A stretch of 64,000 bases of DNA from Hymenobacter sp. YIM 151500-1. GTDB taxonomy: Bacteria; Bacteroidota; Bacteroidia; Cytophagales; Hymenobacteraceae. Below the pieces are notes generated by a model. That model made no database searches. It saw only the letters and a program-made list of their open reading frames with translations, and was not told the origin of the DNA. Position numbers and translations under genes: made by a program. The DNA is taken from positions 1,302,001 through 1,366,000 of the forward strand of contig NZ_CP110139.1 of the NCBI RefSeq assembly GCF_025979885.1. Reading direction: 5' to 3'. Positions 25,502 to 33,655 of this stretch are shown piece after piece (the stretch's first letter is position 1; every line of letters begins with the position of its first letter).

Positions 25502-26335
25502 CTAGACGTTGTAGATGACGAGGGTGCGGCCGCGGCGGACCCAGGTGCCGCGGGCTGGCTGAGCTGAGCCGTTGATTTCGCCGTCGTTGGCGGGGCCGCC
25601 TTGCAGCAGGCCCGGCGCCAGCTGGGGCACCGAAACACCGAGCACCTGCTGGCCCAGCTGGCCTGGGGTCAGGCGCGGGTTGCGGCGGGCCAGCTGGCTG
25701 GCGCGGCGGGTTACGTCGGAAGCAAACCGCACGTAGGCCCGGGCAATTTCCAGCTCCTGGTTTTCGGGGCTGAGGCTTTCCAGCTCCAGACCGAAAATGC
25801 GTTTGGCGTTGCTGGCCAGAAGGTTGCCGGTCTTTTTGCCGACCCAGCCGCCGATAGCGGTGCCCGCCGCCTGCCCGGCCTGGTCGCCAAGGTAGCCGCC
25901 GGCGCTGCCGGCAAGCGGCCCCAGGCGGCTCCCCAGCGCGGTTCCGGCCTGCTTGCCCAGGGCCCCACCGGCCGCCCCACCGTACTGGGCGCCCAGCTGG
26001 GGCAGCGTATTCTGCCCCACGCCCATCAGGTACTGGCCCACGGCCTGGCCCTTGGGCGAGGCCACGAAGCGCGAAGCGGCGGCCTTCGCGGCCGAAGCGG
26101 CGCCCTGCACGGCGCCAGCCACCCGGCTCATCATGCTGCCCAGGAACTGGTTCAGCTCCTGCTCGTTGCTGACTTCGAGCAGCTGGTACGCCATTTCCAG
26201 CTCCAGCTCCTGCTGGCTGTACTCCTGCTCATTGCTGTACTCCTGGCCGAATTCCATTTCCTGGCCGTACTCGCCTTGGGAGCTAAACTCGTAGCCGGTT
26301 TCCAGCTCTTGCAGCGTCCGATCAATGTTGTGCAT
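25502..26335 (-). CDS. Glu/Tyr/Gln-rich glycine-zipper protein, paralog A
   Basis: A 277-residue paralog of the next gene in the block: acidic Gln/Glu/Tyr N-terminus (1-47), QLLEVSNEQELNQFLGSMM (51-69), a long Gly/Ala stretch with GxxxG spacing (about 70-170), then GLELESLSPENQELEIARAY, and the same basic tail, RGTWVRRGRTLVIYNV. ATG at 26335 is chosen; the frame continues upstream to 26470 but that part is not shared with the paralog. It is the first gene of the minus-strand block and is divergent from the outer-membrane receptor gene. The shared termini and variable middle suggest a common export, assembly or recognition rule; none is proven. Confidence 0.82.
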   Translation of the reverse strand: MHNIDRTLQELETGYEFSSQGEYGQEMEFGQEYSNEQEYSQQELELEMAYQLLEVSNEQELNQFLGSMMSRVAGAVQGAASAAKAAASRFVASPKGQAVGQYLMGVGQNTLPQLGAQYGGAAGGALGKQAGTALGSRLGPLAGSAGGYLGDQAGQAAGTAIGGWVGKKTGNLLASNAKRIFGLELESLSPENQELEIARAYVRFASDVTRRASQLARRNPRLTPGQLGQQVLGVSVPQLAPGLLQGGPANDGEINGSAQPARGTWVRRGRTLVIYNV

Positions 26336-26708
26336 GGTTGACAAAGGATTTAGGATGAAGGGGTGTGATTTCCCCTTCTCTTTTGCCAAACCCGGTGCCA
26401 GCTTGCCGAAGGCCATTTCCAGCGTCTGAGCGGGGGTAGCGCCGAAACCCGTTTCGGTTGACCTACTCACGGGCCCCTTTTGCCGAAACTGATTTCGGGC
26501 TTTTGAGCGGGTTTCTTTTCCGGCGGCGAGGCCATGATTCTATGGCAATCTGTTTATCTTCCGCCGCCCAACCGGCCTGGCCCTGGCCACCGGCTGCCGC
26601 ACCTGCCCTCCGCTCCGGAGCCACCAGCCGGCACTTCGCCGGGGCTCTTACCCGCTGCTCTGCCTCCTATTGCACTTCCGCCTTTCCACAACCCCTGGAA
26701 CGTGTACT
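26336..26708. other. Divergent promoter region, no gene recognised
   Basis: 373 bases between the glycine-rich protein gene and the outer-membrane receptor gene. I find no exact TAnnTTTG box on either strand, no repeat and no hairpin; frames that cross it are extensions of the flanking genes. Confidence 0.4.
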
Positions 26709-29171
26709 ATGCTCTTCTTTCCGGCCTGCCCTTCGCGTAGGCTTCCGCACGCTTTTGTAGCTGGATTACTCGTCTTTACTGGTGCCGCGCAGGCTCAGCT
26801 GCGGCCCGCCCCGCTCACGGGCACCGTGCGCACCAGCGCCGGCGCTGCCGTGGAGTACGCCACCGTCACGCTGCACCGCCCCACCGATTCGCTGGCCCTG
26901 AAAACCGAGTTCAGCGACGCCGAAGGCCGGTTTCAGCTGGAGCCCGCCGCAGCGGGGAGCTACCTGGTGTCGGTGGCGCAGGTGGGCTACGGCCGTGCCT
27001 GGGCCGGCCCGCTGGAGGCCGGCGCCGCCTCCGCGCCGCCCTTGGTCTTTACCCTCACGCCCAGCGCCGCCACCCAGCTGCAAGGCGTGACCGTAACCGG
27101 CCAGCGCCCCCAGTTTGAGCGCCTGCCCGACCGCACCATCGTGAACGTAGAGGGTAGCCCGCTGAGCGCCGGCAGCACCACCCTCGACGTGCTGGGCCGC
27201 GCCCCCGGCGTGCGCCTCGATGGCAACGACAACCTGGCCCTGCGCGGCAAGCAGGGCGTGCTGGTGCTGCTGGACGGCAAGCGCGTGCCCCTCACCGGCG
27301 CCGAGCTGGCCACCATGCTCCAGTCGTTGCCGGCCGAGCAGGTGCGCTCCATCGAGCTGATTACCAGTCCGCCGGCCAAGTACGACGCCCAGGGCGGGGC
27401 CGGCATCATTGCCATCAACCTGCGCAAAGACCAGCGTCTGGGTACCAACGGCTCCCTGAACGCCGCCTACGGCCGGGGCCGCTACGGCAAGTTCACCTCG
27501 GGCCTCAGCCTCAACCACCGCACCAAAAGCCTGAACCTGTACGGCTCCTACGCCTACGCCGACCGCCAAAACTTTTTGGAGCTGGACTTTCGGCGGGCCT
27601 ACTTGCAGGACGGGCGCCCCACCCGCACCAGCGTGCAGCGCAACACGCCCCGCAGCCACCTTCAGTCGCACACCTGGCGGGCCGGGGCCGACTACACCCT
27701 GGGCGCCCGCACCACGCTGGGCGTGCTGGTGAGTGGGCTGGGCAGCCGCCTGCCGTCCAGGGGCGACAACTGGGCGCAGTTCTACAACGAGCACGGCCAG
27801 CTGGATGCCTCGTTCCTGGCCGACAACCGCCGCCTGCTGCTCACGCCCAACGTGGGGGCCAACGTGTCGGTGCGCCACCAGTTTCCGAAAGACTCCTTGG
27901 GCACTGCCGAGCTGACTGCCGACGTGGACGCGGCCCGCTACAGCCTTACCCGCACCCTGCACCTCACCGTCACGGACCTGCTCAGCTCCTTGTATAGCCC
28001 GGCCGTGCTCCTGGGCGACCAGGACGGGGAGCTGACCATCTGGAGCGCCAAAGCCGACTACGTGCGCCCCCTGCGCCACGGCCTGCGCCTGGAAGCCGGC
28101 GTGAAGGTCAGCCAGGTGGAGTCCGACAACGACGTGCTGTTTGAGCGGGAGCGGGACGGCCGCCGCGAGGTAGACGCGGGCTTGACCAACCGCTTCCGCT
28201 ACGACGAAAACATCAACGCGGCCTACGTCATTCTGAGCCGCACCCGCCCCGGCCTCACCGTGCAGGCCGGCCTGCGCGGGGAGCAAACCATTGCCACCGG
28301 CCGCCAGGAAGCCGGCCAGCACGCCGCCCTCGACCGGAGCTACTTTCAGCTGTTTCCGAGCCTGAGTGTGCGGCGGCCCCTGTCGGAGCGGCACGAGCTG
28401 GCCCTGTCCCTGAGCCGCCGCATCGACCGGCCCACCTACAACCAGCTCAACCCCTTCCGCTCCTACGTAGACCCCACCTCCTACCGCACCGGCAACCCCG
28501 TGCTCTGGCCCCAGACCAGCACTCAGGTGGAGCTAACTCATACGTTTCGGCAGAAGCTGAGCACGGCCCTGAGTTACACCCGCTACGCCCGCCCCATCGT
28601 GAGCGTGTACCTGCTGGACGCCGACGGCCTGGTGGCCGCCACCGACGTGAACCTGCGCGCCCAGGAGCACTACGGCCTTACCCTGACCGCCCCGCTGGAA
28701 CCCGCCAAGTGGTGGAAGCTGTACGCCAACGCCGAGCTGTTCTACATTCGGTTTCAGGGCGAGCTAGCCGAAACCCCGCCTCCCACCGCCCGGCCTGGTG
28801 CCATCCTGAGCCTGAACAACTCCCTGACCCTGGGCCACGGCTGGAGCGCCGACGTGAACGGCTCCTACAACTCGCCGGAACGCTACGCCTACCAGGACCT
28901 CCGCTCGTTTGGGCAGCTGGGCCTGGGCGTGCAGAAAAGCCTGGGCCCCGCCACCCTGCGCCTCAACGCCACCGACCTGCTCTACACCCAGCCCCTGCGT
29001 GTAACGTCGCGCTACCGGGTGCTAGAGGAGCGGTTCCGCTCAGCCCAGGACACGCGCGTGGTAACGGCCTCGCTCACCTACCGCTTCGGCAGCGAGAAAG
29101 TGGCCGCTGCCCGCAAGCGCGCCACCAGTGCCGAAGACGAAAAGCGCCGGGCTGCTTCGGGGTTGCAGTAA
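26709..29171 (+). CDS. Outer-membrane beta-barrel receptor (TonB-dependent receptor type)
   Basis: An 820-residue outer-membrane protein: signal peptide ending TGAAQAQ (1-29), a carboxypeptidase-regulatory-like beta domain (LTGTVRTSAGAAVEYATVTL...), a plug domain (about 130-235; DRTIVNVEGSPLSAGSTTLDVLGRAPGV, LLDGKRVPLTGAELATML, IELITSPPAKYDAQGGAGIIAINL), and a barrel of the outer-membrane-protein family 3 kind (LSLSRRIDRPTYNQLNPF). These receptors may import or bind large ligands or peptides; the ligand is unknown and no SusD-like partner is adjacent. ATG at 26709 starts the signal peptide; a TTG 39 bases upstream is in frame but gives a poor leader. Confidence 0.88.
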   Translation: MLFFPACPSRRLPHAFVAGLLVFTGAAQAQLRPAPLTGTVRTSAGAAVEYATVTLHRPTDSLALKTEFSDAEGRFQLEPAAAGSYLVSVAQVGYGRAWAGPLEAGAASAPPLVFTLTPSAATQLQGVTVTGQRPQFERLPDRTIVNVEGSPLSAGSTTLDVLGRAPGVRLDGNDNLALRGKQGVLVLLDGKRVPLTGAELATMLQSLPAEQVRSIELITSPPAKYDAQGGAGIIAINLRKDQRLGTNGSLNAAYGRGRYGKFTSGLSLNHRTKSLNLYGSYAYADRQNFLELDFRRAYLQDGRPTRTSVQRNTPRSHLQSHTWRAGADYTLGARTTLGVLVSGLGSRLPSRGDNWAQFYNEHGQLDASFLADNRRLLLTPNVGANVSVRHQFPKDSLGTAELTADVDAARYSLTRTLHLTVTDLLSSLYSPAVLLGDQDGELTIWSAKADYVRPLRHGLRLEAGVKVSQVESDNDVLFERERDGRREVDAGLTNRFRYDENINAAYVILSRTRPGLTVQAGLRGEQTIATGRQEAGQHAALDRSYFQLFPSLSVRRPLSERHELALSLSRRIDRPTYNQLNPFRSYVDPTSYRTGNPVLWPQTSTQVELTHTFRQKLSTALSYTRYARPIVSVYLLDADGLVAATDVNLRAQEHYGLTLTAPLEPAKWWKLYANAELFYIRFQGELAETPPPTARPGAILSLNNSLTLGHGWSADVNGSYNSPERYAYQDLRSFGQLGLGVQKSLGPATLRLNATDLLYTQPLRVTSRYRVLEERFRSAQDTRVVTASLTYRFGSEKVAAARKRATSAEDEKRRAASGLQ

Positions 29172-29312
29172 AGGAGCCTGAAAAATGGTGGCTTGCAGCA
29201 ACAACTATTATGTCCCCCTAGAAGCTATTATACACAACAACTACTACTATCTCTTGCATTAACTCAATGCATGAGCTTTATTTGTTACAAAATAAACTTC
29301 AAATCATTCATA

Positions 29313-30293
29313 ATGAAAACAAAACTTTGTTATCTACTGTGCATTGGATTGTTGTTCGGCTGTTCCAAAGAAGAGGCACCTCAACCGGTAACCTTGAAAC
29401 AAAAGAATAGCCAGCATGATTACATACTGCCCGGCGTTACCATTGTTGGCAGCTCACCCGGTGGCGGTACGGGCACAGGCGGAAACTTACCCGTTGAGAA
29501 CCCAGGAGGTGGAGGGGGCACCGGTCCTAGTGGCCGCGGTCCTGGCGGCTACGAGGGCCCTACTTACAACAATGACCCTGGCGGAGGTTGGGCGGGCACT
29601 GACCCTAACAATGTGGTATTGCACATCATTACGGGCCAATCTATTTCCGATAATGAAAAGGCAGATTGTATTCTTTCTAAACTCAAGAGCAACTCACAAT
29701 TTATGGCCTTGTTAGCTAATTTTCAGAATACTGCTAGATACAATGTGGAGTTCTCTTTAGATGAGTTACCTAATGGCTGGACTGGTATTACCCGTTGGAG
29801 TAGCTCAAATAATACGGCTCAAATAAAAATAGATAAATCTATTCTAGAATACCAACATGCTATTTGGGGAGCCACGACTTTTTTTCACGAGGCATTCCAT
29901 GCTAATTTACAACAGTATGCTATTTCCACTTTTGGAACATTTACTGTATCAAATTGGCCAAAGTCAATTAACGACATGAATTTACAAGAGCTAGCAAGCT
30001 ACATTGAATCTACCTCACAAAGTAGTGCGGATTGGGTGAATGCCACTCATCAGTTCATGGCTGTACATAATAATATAATAGCTGAAGGTATGCGAACATT
30101 TGTCCAAGCAAATTACCCGAGAACATATGCCGAAATTGGCGGAGATATAGAAATTTACAAATACTTAGCTTTAATGGGTCTTGAGGAAACTAAATATTTT
30201 AAAGATGAGATTGAGTCTCGTAATAAAACAAATCATTTTGAGCAAGCAATAAACAGATTCTTAACAACAGAACTACAAGATTGTACTAAATAA
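29313..30293 (+). CDS. Lipoprotein with glycine-rich linker and HExxH metallopeptidase-like domain
   Basis: A 326-residue putative lipoprotein. The signal ends in the lipobox LLFGC (Cys17), so it should be lipid-anchored. Residues 45-95 are a Gly/Pro-rich flexible linker. The globular part carries FFHEAFHANLQQY (His192-Glu-x-x-His196), the zinc site of many metallopeptidases, with a later AEGMRTF that might hold a third ligand. No named family recognised. Base composition is visibly AT-rich compared with the flanking receptor gene, and codons end in A/T far more often, which suggests recent acquisition. A longer frame from 29193 is rejected because ATG at 29313 gives a perfect lipoprotein signal. 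Confidence 0.78.
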   Translation: MKTKLCYLLCIGLLFGCSKEEAPQPVTLKQKNSQHDYILPGVTIVGSSPGGGTGTGGNLPVENPGGGGGTGPSGRGPGGYEGPTYNNDPGGGWAGTDPNNVVLHIITGQSISDNEKADCILSKLKSNSQFMALLANFQNTARYNVEFSLDELPNGWTGITRWSSSNNTAQIKIDKSILEYQHAIWGATTFFHEAFHANLQQYAISTFGTFTVSNWPKSINDMNLQELASYIESTSQSSADWVNATHQFMAVHNNIIAEGMRTFVQANYPRTYAEIGGDIEIYKYLALMGLEETKYFKDEIESRNKTNHFEQAINRFLTTELQDCTK

Positions 30294-30601
30294 GTATTAT
30301 TACATTGCCGATTATATTGAACTAATAAACAACCTAAATAATGTTTTTTTGTCATCTATATTATGTATCATAGTTTAATGATGTTAATCAGCCACAAATG
30401 CAGGAACGCATTATTGTGTAAAAAGATTTTAATTATGGAGACCGTTGACGGTAAGGCCCAATATATCGTGTACTGATGCCCAAATTATTCTCATCCAATT
30501 GTTGTCAAAATACGCATCACCCGTGCGTCCAATTGAATATCTACAAATATAATTGGCAAGGCAAAATGTCAATTAAATCACCGTCTAAAATCTTACTTGC
30601 C
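30294..30601. other. AT-rich spacer, nothing recognised
   Basis: About 300 AT-rich bases between two AT-rich genes. A frame open from 30476 joins the downstream gene but lacks a convincing start or leader before 30602. No hairpin or promoter box stands out. Confidence 0.4.
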
Positions 30602-31195
30602 ATGCGGCACCTGACGACAATATTGCTATGCTGCTTGTTCTACACTCCAGGACGTGCTCAGCATCACAAACCAGACCGATTGCTACAATTTTTTCAAGCA
30701 AATTTTGACAGTACGATTATCTATCATGCGTGGAGTTCCTGGTATCCTCATCCCAATTACTATATTGTGGCAAAGCAAGGAAGCCAGAGTTATTATTTCA
30801 CGTATAAAAGTCCATATAGAGAAAGCAAAGGAGCGCACATACCTGGTGGCTTGATTCGCAAGTTTAGCAGCGAAGAAACAGCTTTTCAGCATGCAAAGCC
30901 TGATACCAACCGCTATTTTTTGCCTTTCCCAATTGCGCGACAACAAAGCGCCGTGAGCTGGCAACAAATCAATTCGTCTGCTATCTGGCAGGCTCAGGAA
31001 ATTATAAACCCAAAGAATACGTGCATGATTGATGACGCCTCGCGGGATACATTTTATCTAATCACCAGGAAAAACAGCAGGGCTATATCGTATTATGCTG
31101 CTGAGGAATGTGAGCAGGAAGACCCTACAAACCTTCAGCGGCGGCGAGTTATCCAAACCAAAAGGGCAATTCTAGCTGTGTTCAACGGTAAATAG
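30602..31195 (+). CDS. Exported protein of unknown function
   Basis: A 197-residue protein with a signal peptide (MRHLTTILLCCLFYTPGRAQ) and a mature part rich in Tyr, Ser and His (STIIYHAWSSWYPHPNYYIVAKQGSQSYYF...). No family recognised. Two lone cysteines (in KNTCMIDD and AEECEQED) could form a disulfide after export. It shares the AT-rich composition of the lipoprotein gene before it, so both probably arrived together. ATG at 30602 is chosen for the clean signal peptide; a start at 30566 or 30476 is possible. A strong hairpin follows the stop. Confidence 0.6.
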   Translation: MRHLTTILLCCLFYTPGRAQHHKPDRLLQFFQANFDSTIIYHAWSSWYPHPNYYIVAKQGSQSYYFTYKSPYRESKGAHIPGGLIRKFSSEETAFQHAKPDTNRYFLPFPIARQQSAVSWQQINSSAIWQAQEIINPKNTCMIDDASRDTFYLITRKNSRAISYYAAEECEQEDPTNLQRRRVIQTKRAILAVFNGK

Positions 31196-31203
31196 CCGTA
31201 AGT

Positions 31204-31255
31204 ACCCAAAAAAACCGGCCGGTAGACAGTACGTCGCCGGCCGGTTTTTTTGGGT
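31204..31255. terminator. Bidirectional terminator
   Basis: Stem of about 19 bp (ACCCAAAAAAACCGGCCGG and inverse) with T-runs on both strands, between convergent genes ending at 31195 and 31276. Confidence 0.9.
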
Positions 31256-31275
31256 AGTGCCTGGCTGGGCGCAAC

Positions 31276-31914
31276 TTACCCATAGTACCCGCGCCCCACG
31301 CCGACGGGCTCGGCCGGGGCCATGAGCTGCTCCAGAAACTCGGTGTGGGTGAGCGGCTGCGAGAACATGGGGAAGTTCTTTTCGCAGGCCAGGCGCTGTT
31401 CTTCACTCACAGTGGCGGTGCAGTCGGTGAGGGTGCACACATAGTAGCCCAGCTCGTAGGCCGTGCGCATCGTGGACTCGACGCAGCAGTTGGTGAGGAA
31501 GCCGGCCAGGGCCACGTGGGTGATGCCGCGCTGGCGCAAAATGAAGTCCAGGTTGGTGCTCACGAAGCCGTCGAGGCCGCGCTTGCCTTCGATAATGATG
31601 TCTTGGCGCTGGGGCCGCAGCACGTCCACAATGTCGGCGCCCCAGGAGCCCTGCCGGAAGGCGTTGCTGTCGACGACGCTTTTCAAAATGCCGTAGGGGC
31701 GCGGGCGCAGCTCCCGGAAGTTTTCGGTGAAGGAAATAGGCACGTGCACAATGAGGGCGCCATAGGTGCGGGCTTGGCGCACCAGCTCCTCGGTGTGAGC
31801 CAGCATGTTGGTTTGCTGCATCACACTGCGCACGGCCTCGTGCAAGCAGCCACCGGGGGTCGTAAAGTCGTTCTGAAACTCGATGAGGACGACGGCAGTA
31901 GTGGTTGAATTCAT
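31276..31914 (-). CDS. Isochorismatase-family cysteine hydrolase
   Basis: A 212-residue cytoplasmic hydrolase with the full catalytic triad of the family: Asp16 in VVLIEFQNDF, Lys111 in IIIEGKRGLDGF, and Cys144 in GFLTNCCVEST. The family includes nicotinamidases, carbamoyl-hydrolases and isochorismatases; the substrate is not clear here, and no phenazine, siderophore or NAD salvage gene is beside it. The gene stands alone on the minus strand, convergent with the AT-rich genes. The C-terminal GVGRGYYG tail is an extension beyond the usual fold. Confidence 0.88.
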   Translation of the reverse strand: MNSTTTAVVLIEFQNDFTTPGGCLHEAVRSVMQQTNMLAHTEELVRQARTYGALIVHVPISFTENFRELRPRPYGILKSVVDSNAFRQGSWGADIVDVLRPQRQDIIIEGKRGLDGFVSTNLDFILRQRGITHVALAGFLTNCCVESTMRTAYELGYYVCTLTDCTATVSEEQRLACEKNFPMFSQPLTHTEFLEQLMAPAEPVGVGRGYYG

Positions 31915-32157
31915 AGCGGTGCAGGTTGTACTCCTTGGATGTGAACAAGGTACACGTTGCCCCTGCCCAAACCTAGTATAGCGCTATATCTGATTGTCAC
32001 AATCCGCCCGTTTTCGGCGCATATTTATTTTTCGGTTCGGCTATGGAAAGCCGCTTTAGGTGGCATCTGAGTAATAGGCTGCTGGGGCCCGGCACCAAAA
32101 ACCCACTTGTGAGCCGTCAACTGCCTGTCTCATCCATTCACCTTTTGTCCCCTCTTC

Positions 32158-32538
32158 ATGCTGTTTTTCCCACGATTCCTCCTACTTAGCAGCTTGCTTG
32201 CAGCCGCATCCGTGGCGCAGGCCCAAACGCCCGAGCCACCCCAAGCAACCCAGCAAGCCAGCATTGCCCAGCGTCCCGACTCAGCAAAAGCTAAAGCTAT
32301 CCGAATCACGTGCGCCAGCACCCGCACACCCAAAACCGAACCCCTCTGTGTTGTAAATGGCGTGCCGGCATCTTCTTTTGAGGACATCAAAAACCTCAAT
32401 CCCAATGACATTACGGAAATCGTAGTTGTGAAGGGTGCAGAAGCTACTGCCCTCTATGGTACCCGCGGCGCCAACGGCGTTATCCTTATCACCACTTCCA
32501 AGGCCTACCGCAAGGCACAAAAAAAGGCCGGTCACTGA
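32158..32538 (+). CDS. Orphan TonB-receptor plug-like exported protein
   Basis: A 126-residue protein: signal peptide (1-22, ending VAQAQ), a short Pro/Gln linker, then residues 61-115, PLCVVNGVPASSFEDIKNLNP...ITEIVVVKGAEATALYGTRG. This is the heart of a TonB-dependent receptor plug domain, including the V-x-x-G-x-x-A-x-x-x-Y-G-x-R-G signature and GVILITT, but there is no barrel after it; the protein ends with a basic tail. Such single-plug proteins occur in Bacteroidota, and their role is not settled. They could cap receptors, bind TonB or act as periplasmic adaptors. A hairpin straddles the stop codon. Confidence 0.8.
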   Translation: MLFFPRFLLLSSLLAAASVAQAQTPEPPQATQQASIAQRPDSAKAKAIRITCASTRTPKTEPLCVVNGVPASSFEDIKNLNPNDITEIVVVKGAEATALYGTRGANGVILITTSKAYRKAQKKAGH

Positions 32539-32545
32539 CCGGCCT
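32525..32545. terminator. Hairpin across the stop codon of the plug protein gene
   Basis: A perfect 10-bp stem, AGGCCGGTCA / TGACCGGCCT, includes the stop codon (32536-32538). The A-run is on the left, so the canonical stem-plus-T-run terminator is on the minus strand; on the plus strand the stem lacks a T-run. Confidence 0.6.
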
Positions 32546-32690
32546 CTCTGGTAATGGCTGCTGAACTCATGAGTTGAGCATTGTAAGCGGAAAAGATGCC
32601 CCTTCAGTAAGATGCTGCCGCACCGGAACGTGTTCCTGTGGCAACTTGGCTACAGTATCATTCGGTGGATAAACCTAGTATCTTGCCAGT

Positions 32691-32942
32691 ATGAACACGC
32701 TACACCTGACCATTCCGCTCACAATTTCGCAACTGGCTGATTTGCTACGCCAGCAATTCACTGCTGATGAACGACAGAAGCTGGCGGAACTGATGCTAGA
32801 GCAAAAGCCGAAAGCAAAAAGGCAAAAAAAGCAATTGCCTTCCGTGCGTGAAGATGTGTTGGAGGCCTTGCGGGAGCTGAAGCAGTATCAGCGCGGTGAG
32901 ATTCAATTACAGACGCTCGATGAATTTTTGAATGAGCTATAG
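32691..32942 (+). CDS. Putative antitoxin of a decayed RelE-like pair
   Basis: An 83-residue hydrophilic protein with a LTISQLADLLRQQFTADERQKLAELML helix region and a basic linker (KAKRQKK). Its stop overlaps the start of a RelE-like toxin remnant by 11 bases (ATG at 32932), the arrangement typical of type II toxin-antitoxin operons, where the antitoxin comes first. No known antitoxin family is clear from sequence, so the role rests on position. The frame is intact although the toxin is broken, as expected if the antitoxin is harmless. Confidence 0.6.
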   Translation: MNTLHLTIPLTISQLADLLRQQFTADERQKLAELMLEQKPKAKRQKKQLPSVREDVLEALRELKQYQRGEIQLQTLDEFLNEL

Positions 32943-33263
32943 AATCAGGCTCCTCGACAAATTCAAGCGCGACACCAAGCCGCTACTTAAAAAGTATCCG
33001 TCGTTGCTGCTGGAAATACAGCAAATGCAGCAGTAACTACTGGTAAACCCAACCTCAGGCAAACCTCTTGGGCAGAATTGCTACAAGATTCGTCTTGCCA
33101 TTAGAAGCAAGGGTAAGGGCCGTTCTGGTGGCGCAAGAGTGATTTTTTATCTAAGCTGTAGTAGACGAGGAAATCATTTTGCTTACGATGTATGACAAGT
33201 CCGAAAAAGCCGACCTCCGCCCCGGCGAGTTGCAAGAGTTGCTGGATGGGGAAGGTGAATCGA
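32932..33263 (+). pseudogene. RelE/HigB-like toxin remnant
   Basis: From ATG 32932 the frame reads MSYRIRLLDKFKRDTKPLL and then hits TAA at 33034-33036. The same frame continues with CYKIRLAIRSKGKGRSGGAR, the core of RelE-like mRNA interferases, and then must shift by one base near 33150 to continue as AVVDEEIILLTMYDKSEKADL, the C-terminal strand and helix of the family. So there is one in-frame stop and one frameshift; the gene is almost certainly inactive. The right end is approximate because the final codons merge with non-coding sequence. Confidence 0.7.
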
Positions 33264-33281
33264 CCATATTAAAGCGTAATC

Positions 33282-33572
33282 ATGATGGCAGCAGTTCTCA
33301 TTGTATTTTTTTGGGCTCCTCAAATAGTGTGTGCCATATGGGCTATTATGCGTCAGAAACACCGAAAAGGTGGTATGACAAGCCAGTTACTTATTACCTT
33401 ATTTCTTCCGATGTGTTTACTAATAATACTTCTACTTATTGCACCATTTCTTATATTTCTAGCTTATGGCTTGGAGAAAATACCGCAACCTAGAACGATT
33501 ATTCTGTTATCTCCGGCTATTTTGTGCAGCTTATACCTATTTTACAATGCTCTGCAGAAACCTCAGAGTTAG
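33282..33572 (+). CDS. Small membrane protein, unknown
   Basis: A 96-residue frame with three hydrophobic helices (VLIVFFWAPQIVCAIWAI, LLITLFLPMCLLIILLLIAPFLIFLAY, TIILLSPAILCSLYLFY) and basic loops, consistent with an inner-membrane protein. It is not recognised. It follows the toxin remnant and ends before a strong terminator, which supports its being a real transcription unit. Confidence 0.45.
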   Translation: MMAAVLIVFFWAPQIVCAIWAIMRQKHRKGGMTSQLLITLFLPMCLLIILLLIAPFLIFLAYGLEKIPQPRTIILLSPAILCSLYLFYNALQKPQS

Positions 33573-33601
33573 CAATTGAAATAGCAGCAAATTTTCGTGA
33601 A

Positions 33602-33640
33602 TAAAGAAGAGGTGAGCCAAAGTAGCTCACCTCTTCTTTA
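33602..33640. terminator. Bidirectional terminator
   Basis: Perfect 16-bp stem TAAAGAAGAGGTGAGC and inverse around a 7-base loop, with A/T flanks, between convergent genes (33572 and porX at 33656). Confidence 0.88.
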
Positions 33641-33655
33641 TAATTTTCAATGCTA

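Noticed and set aside
20906..26335. Phage tail or contractile injection system reading of the glycine-rich/HExxH block
   Set aside because: No sheath, baseplate, AAA or LysM-spike-like proteins are present; the proteins do not show those folds.
33179..33493. 104-codon frame starting inside the toxin remnant
   Set aside because: Its first residues are the shifted toxin C-terminus and the rest has no pattern; it is part of the pseudogene region, overlapping a better small membrane frame.
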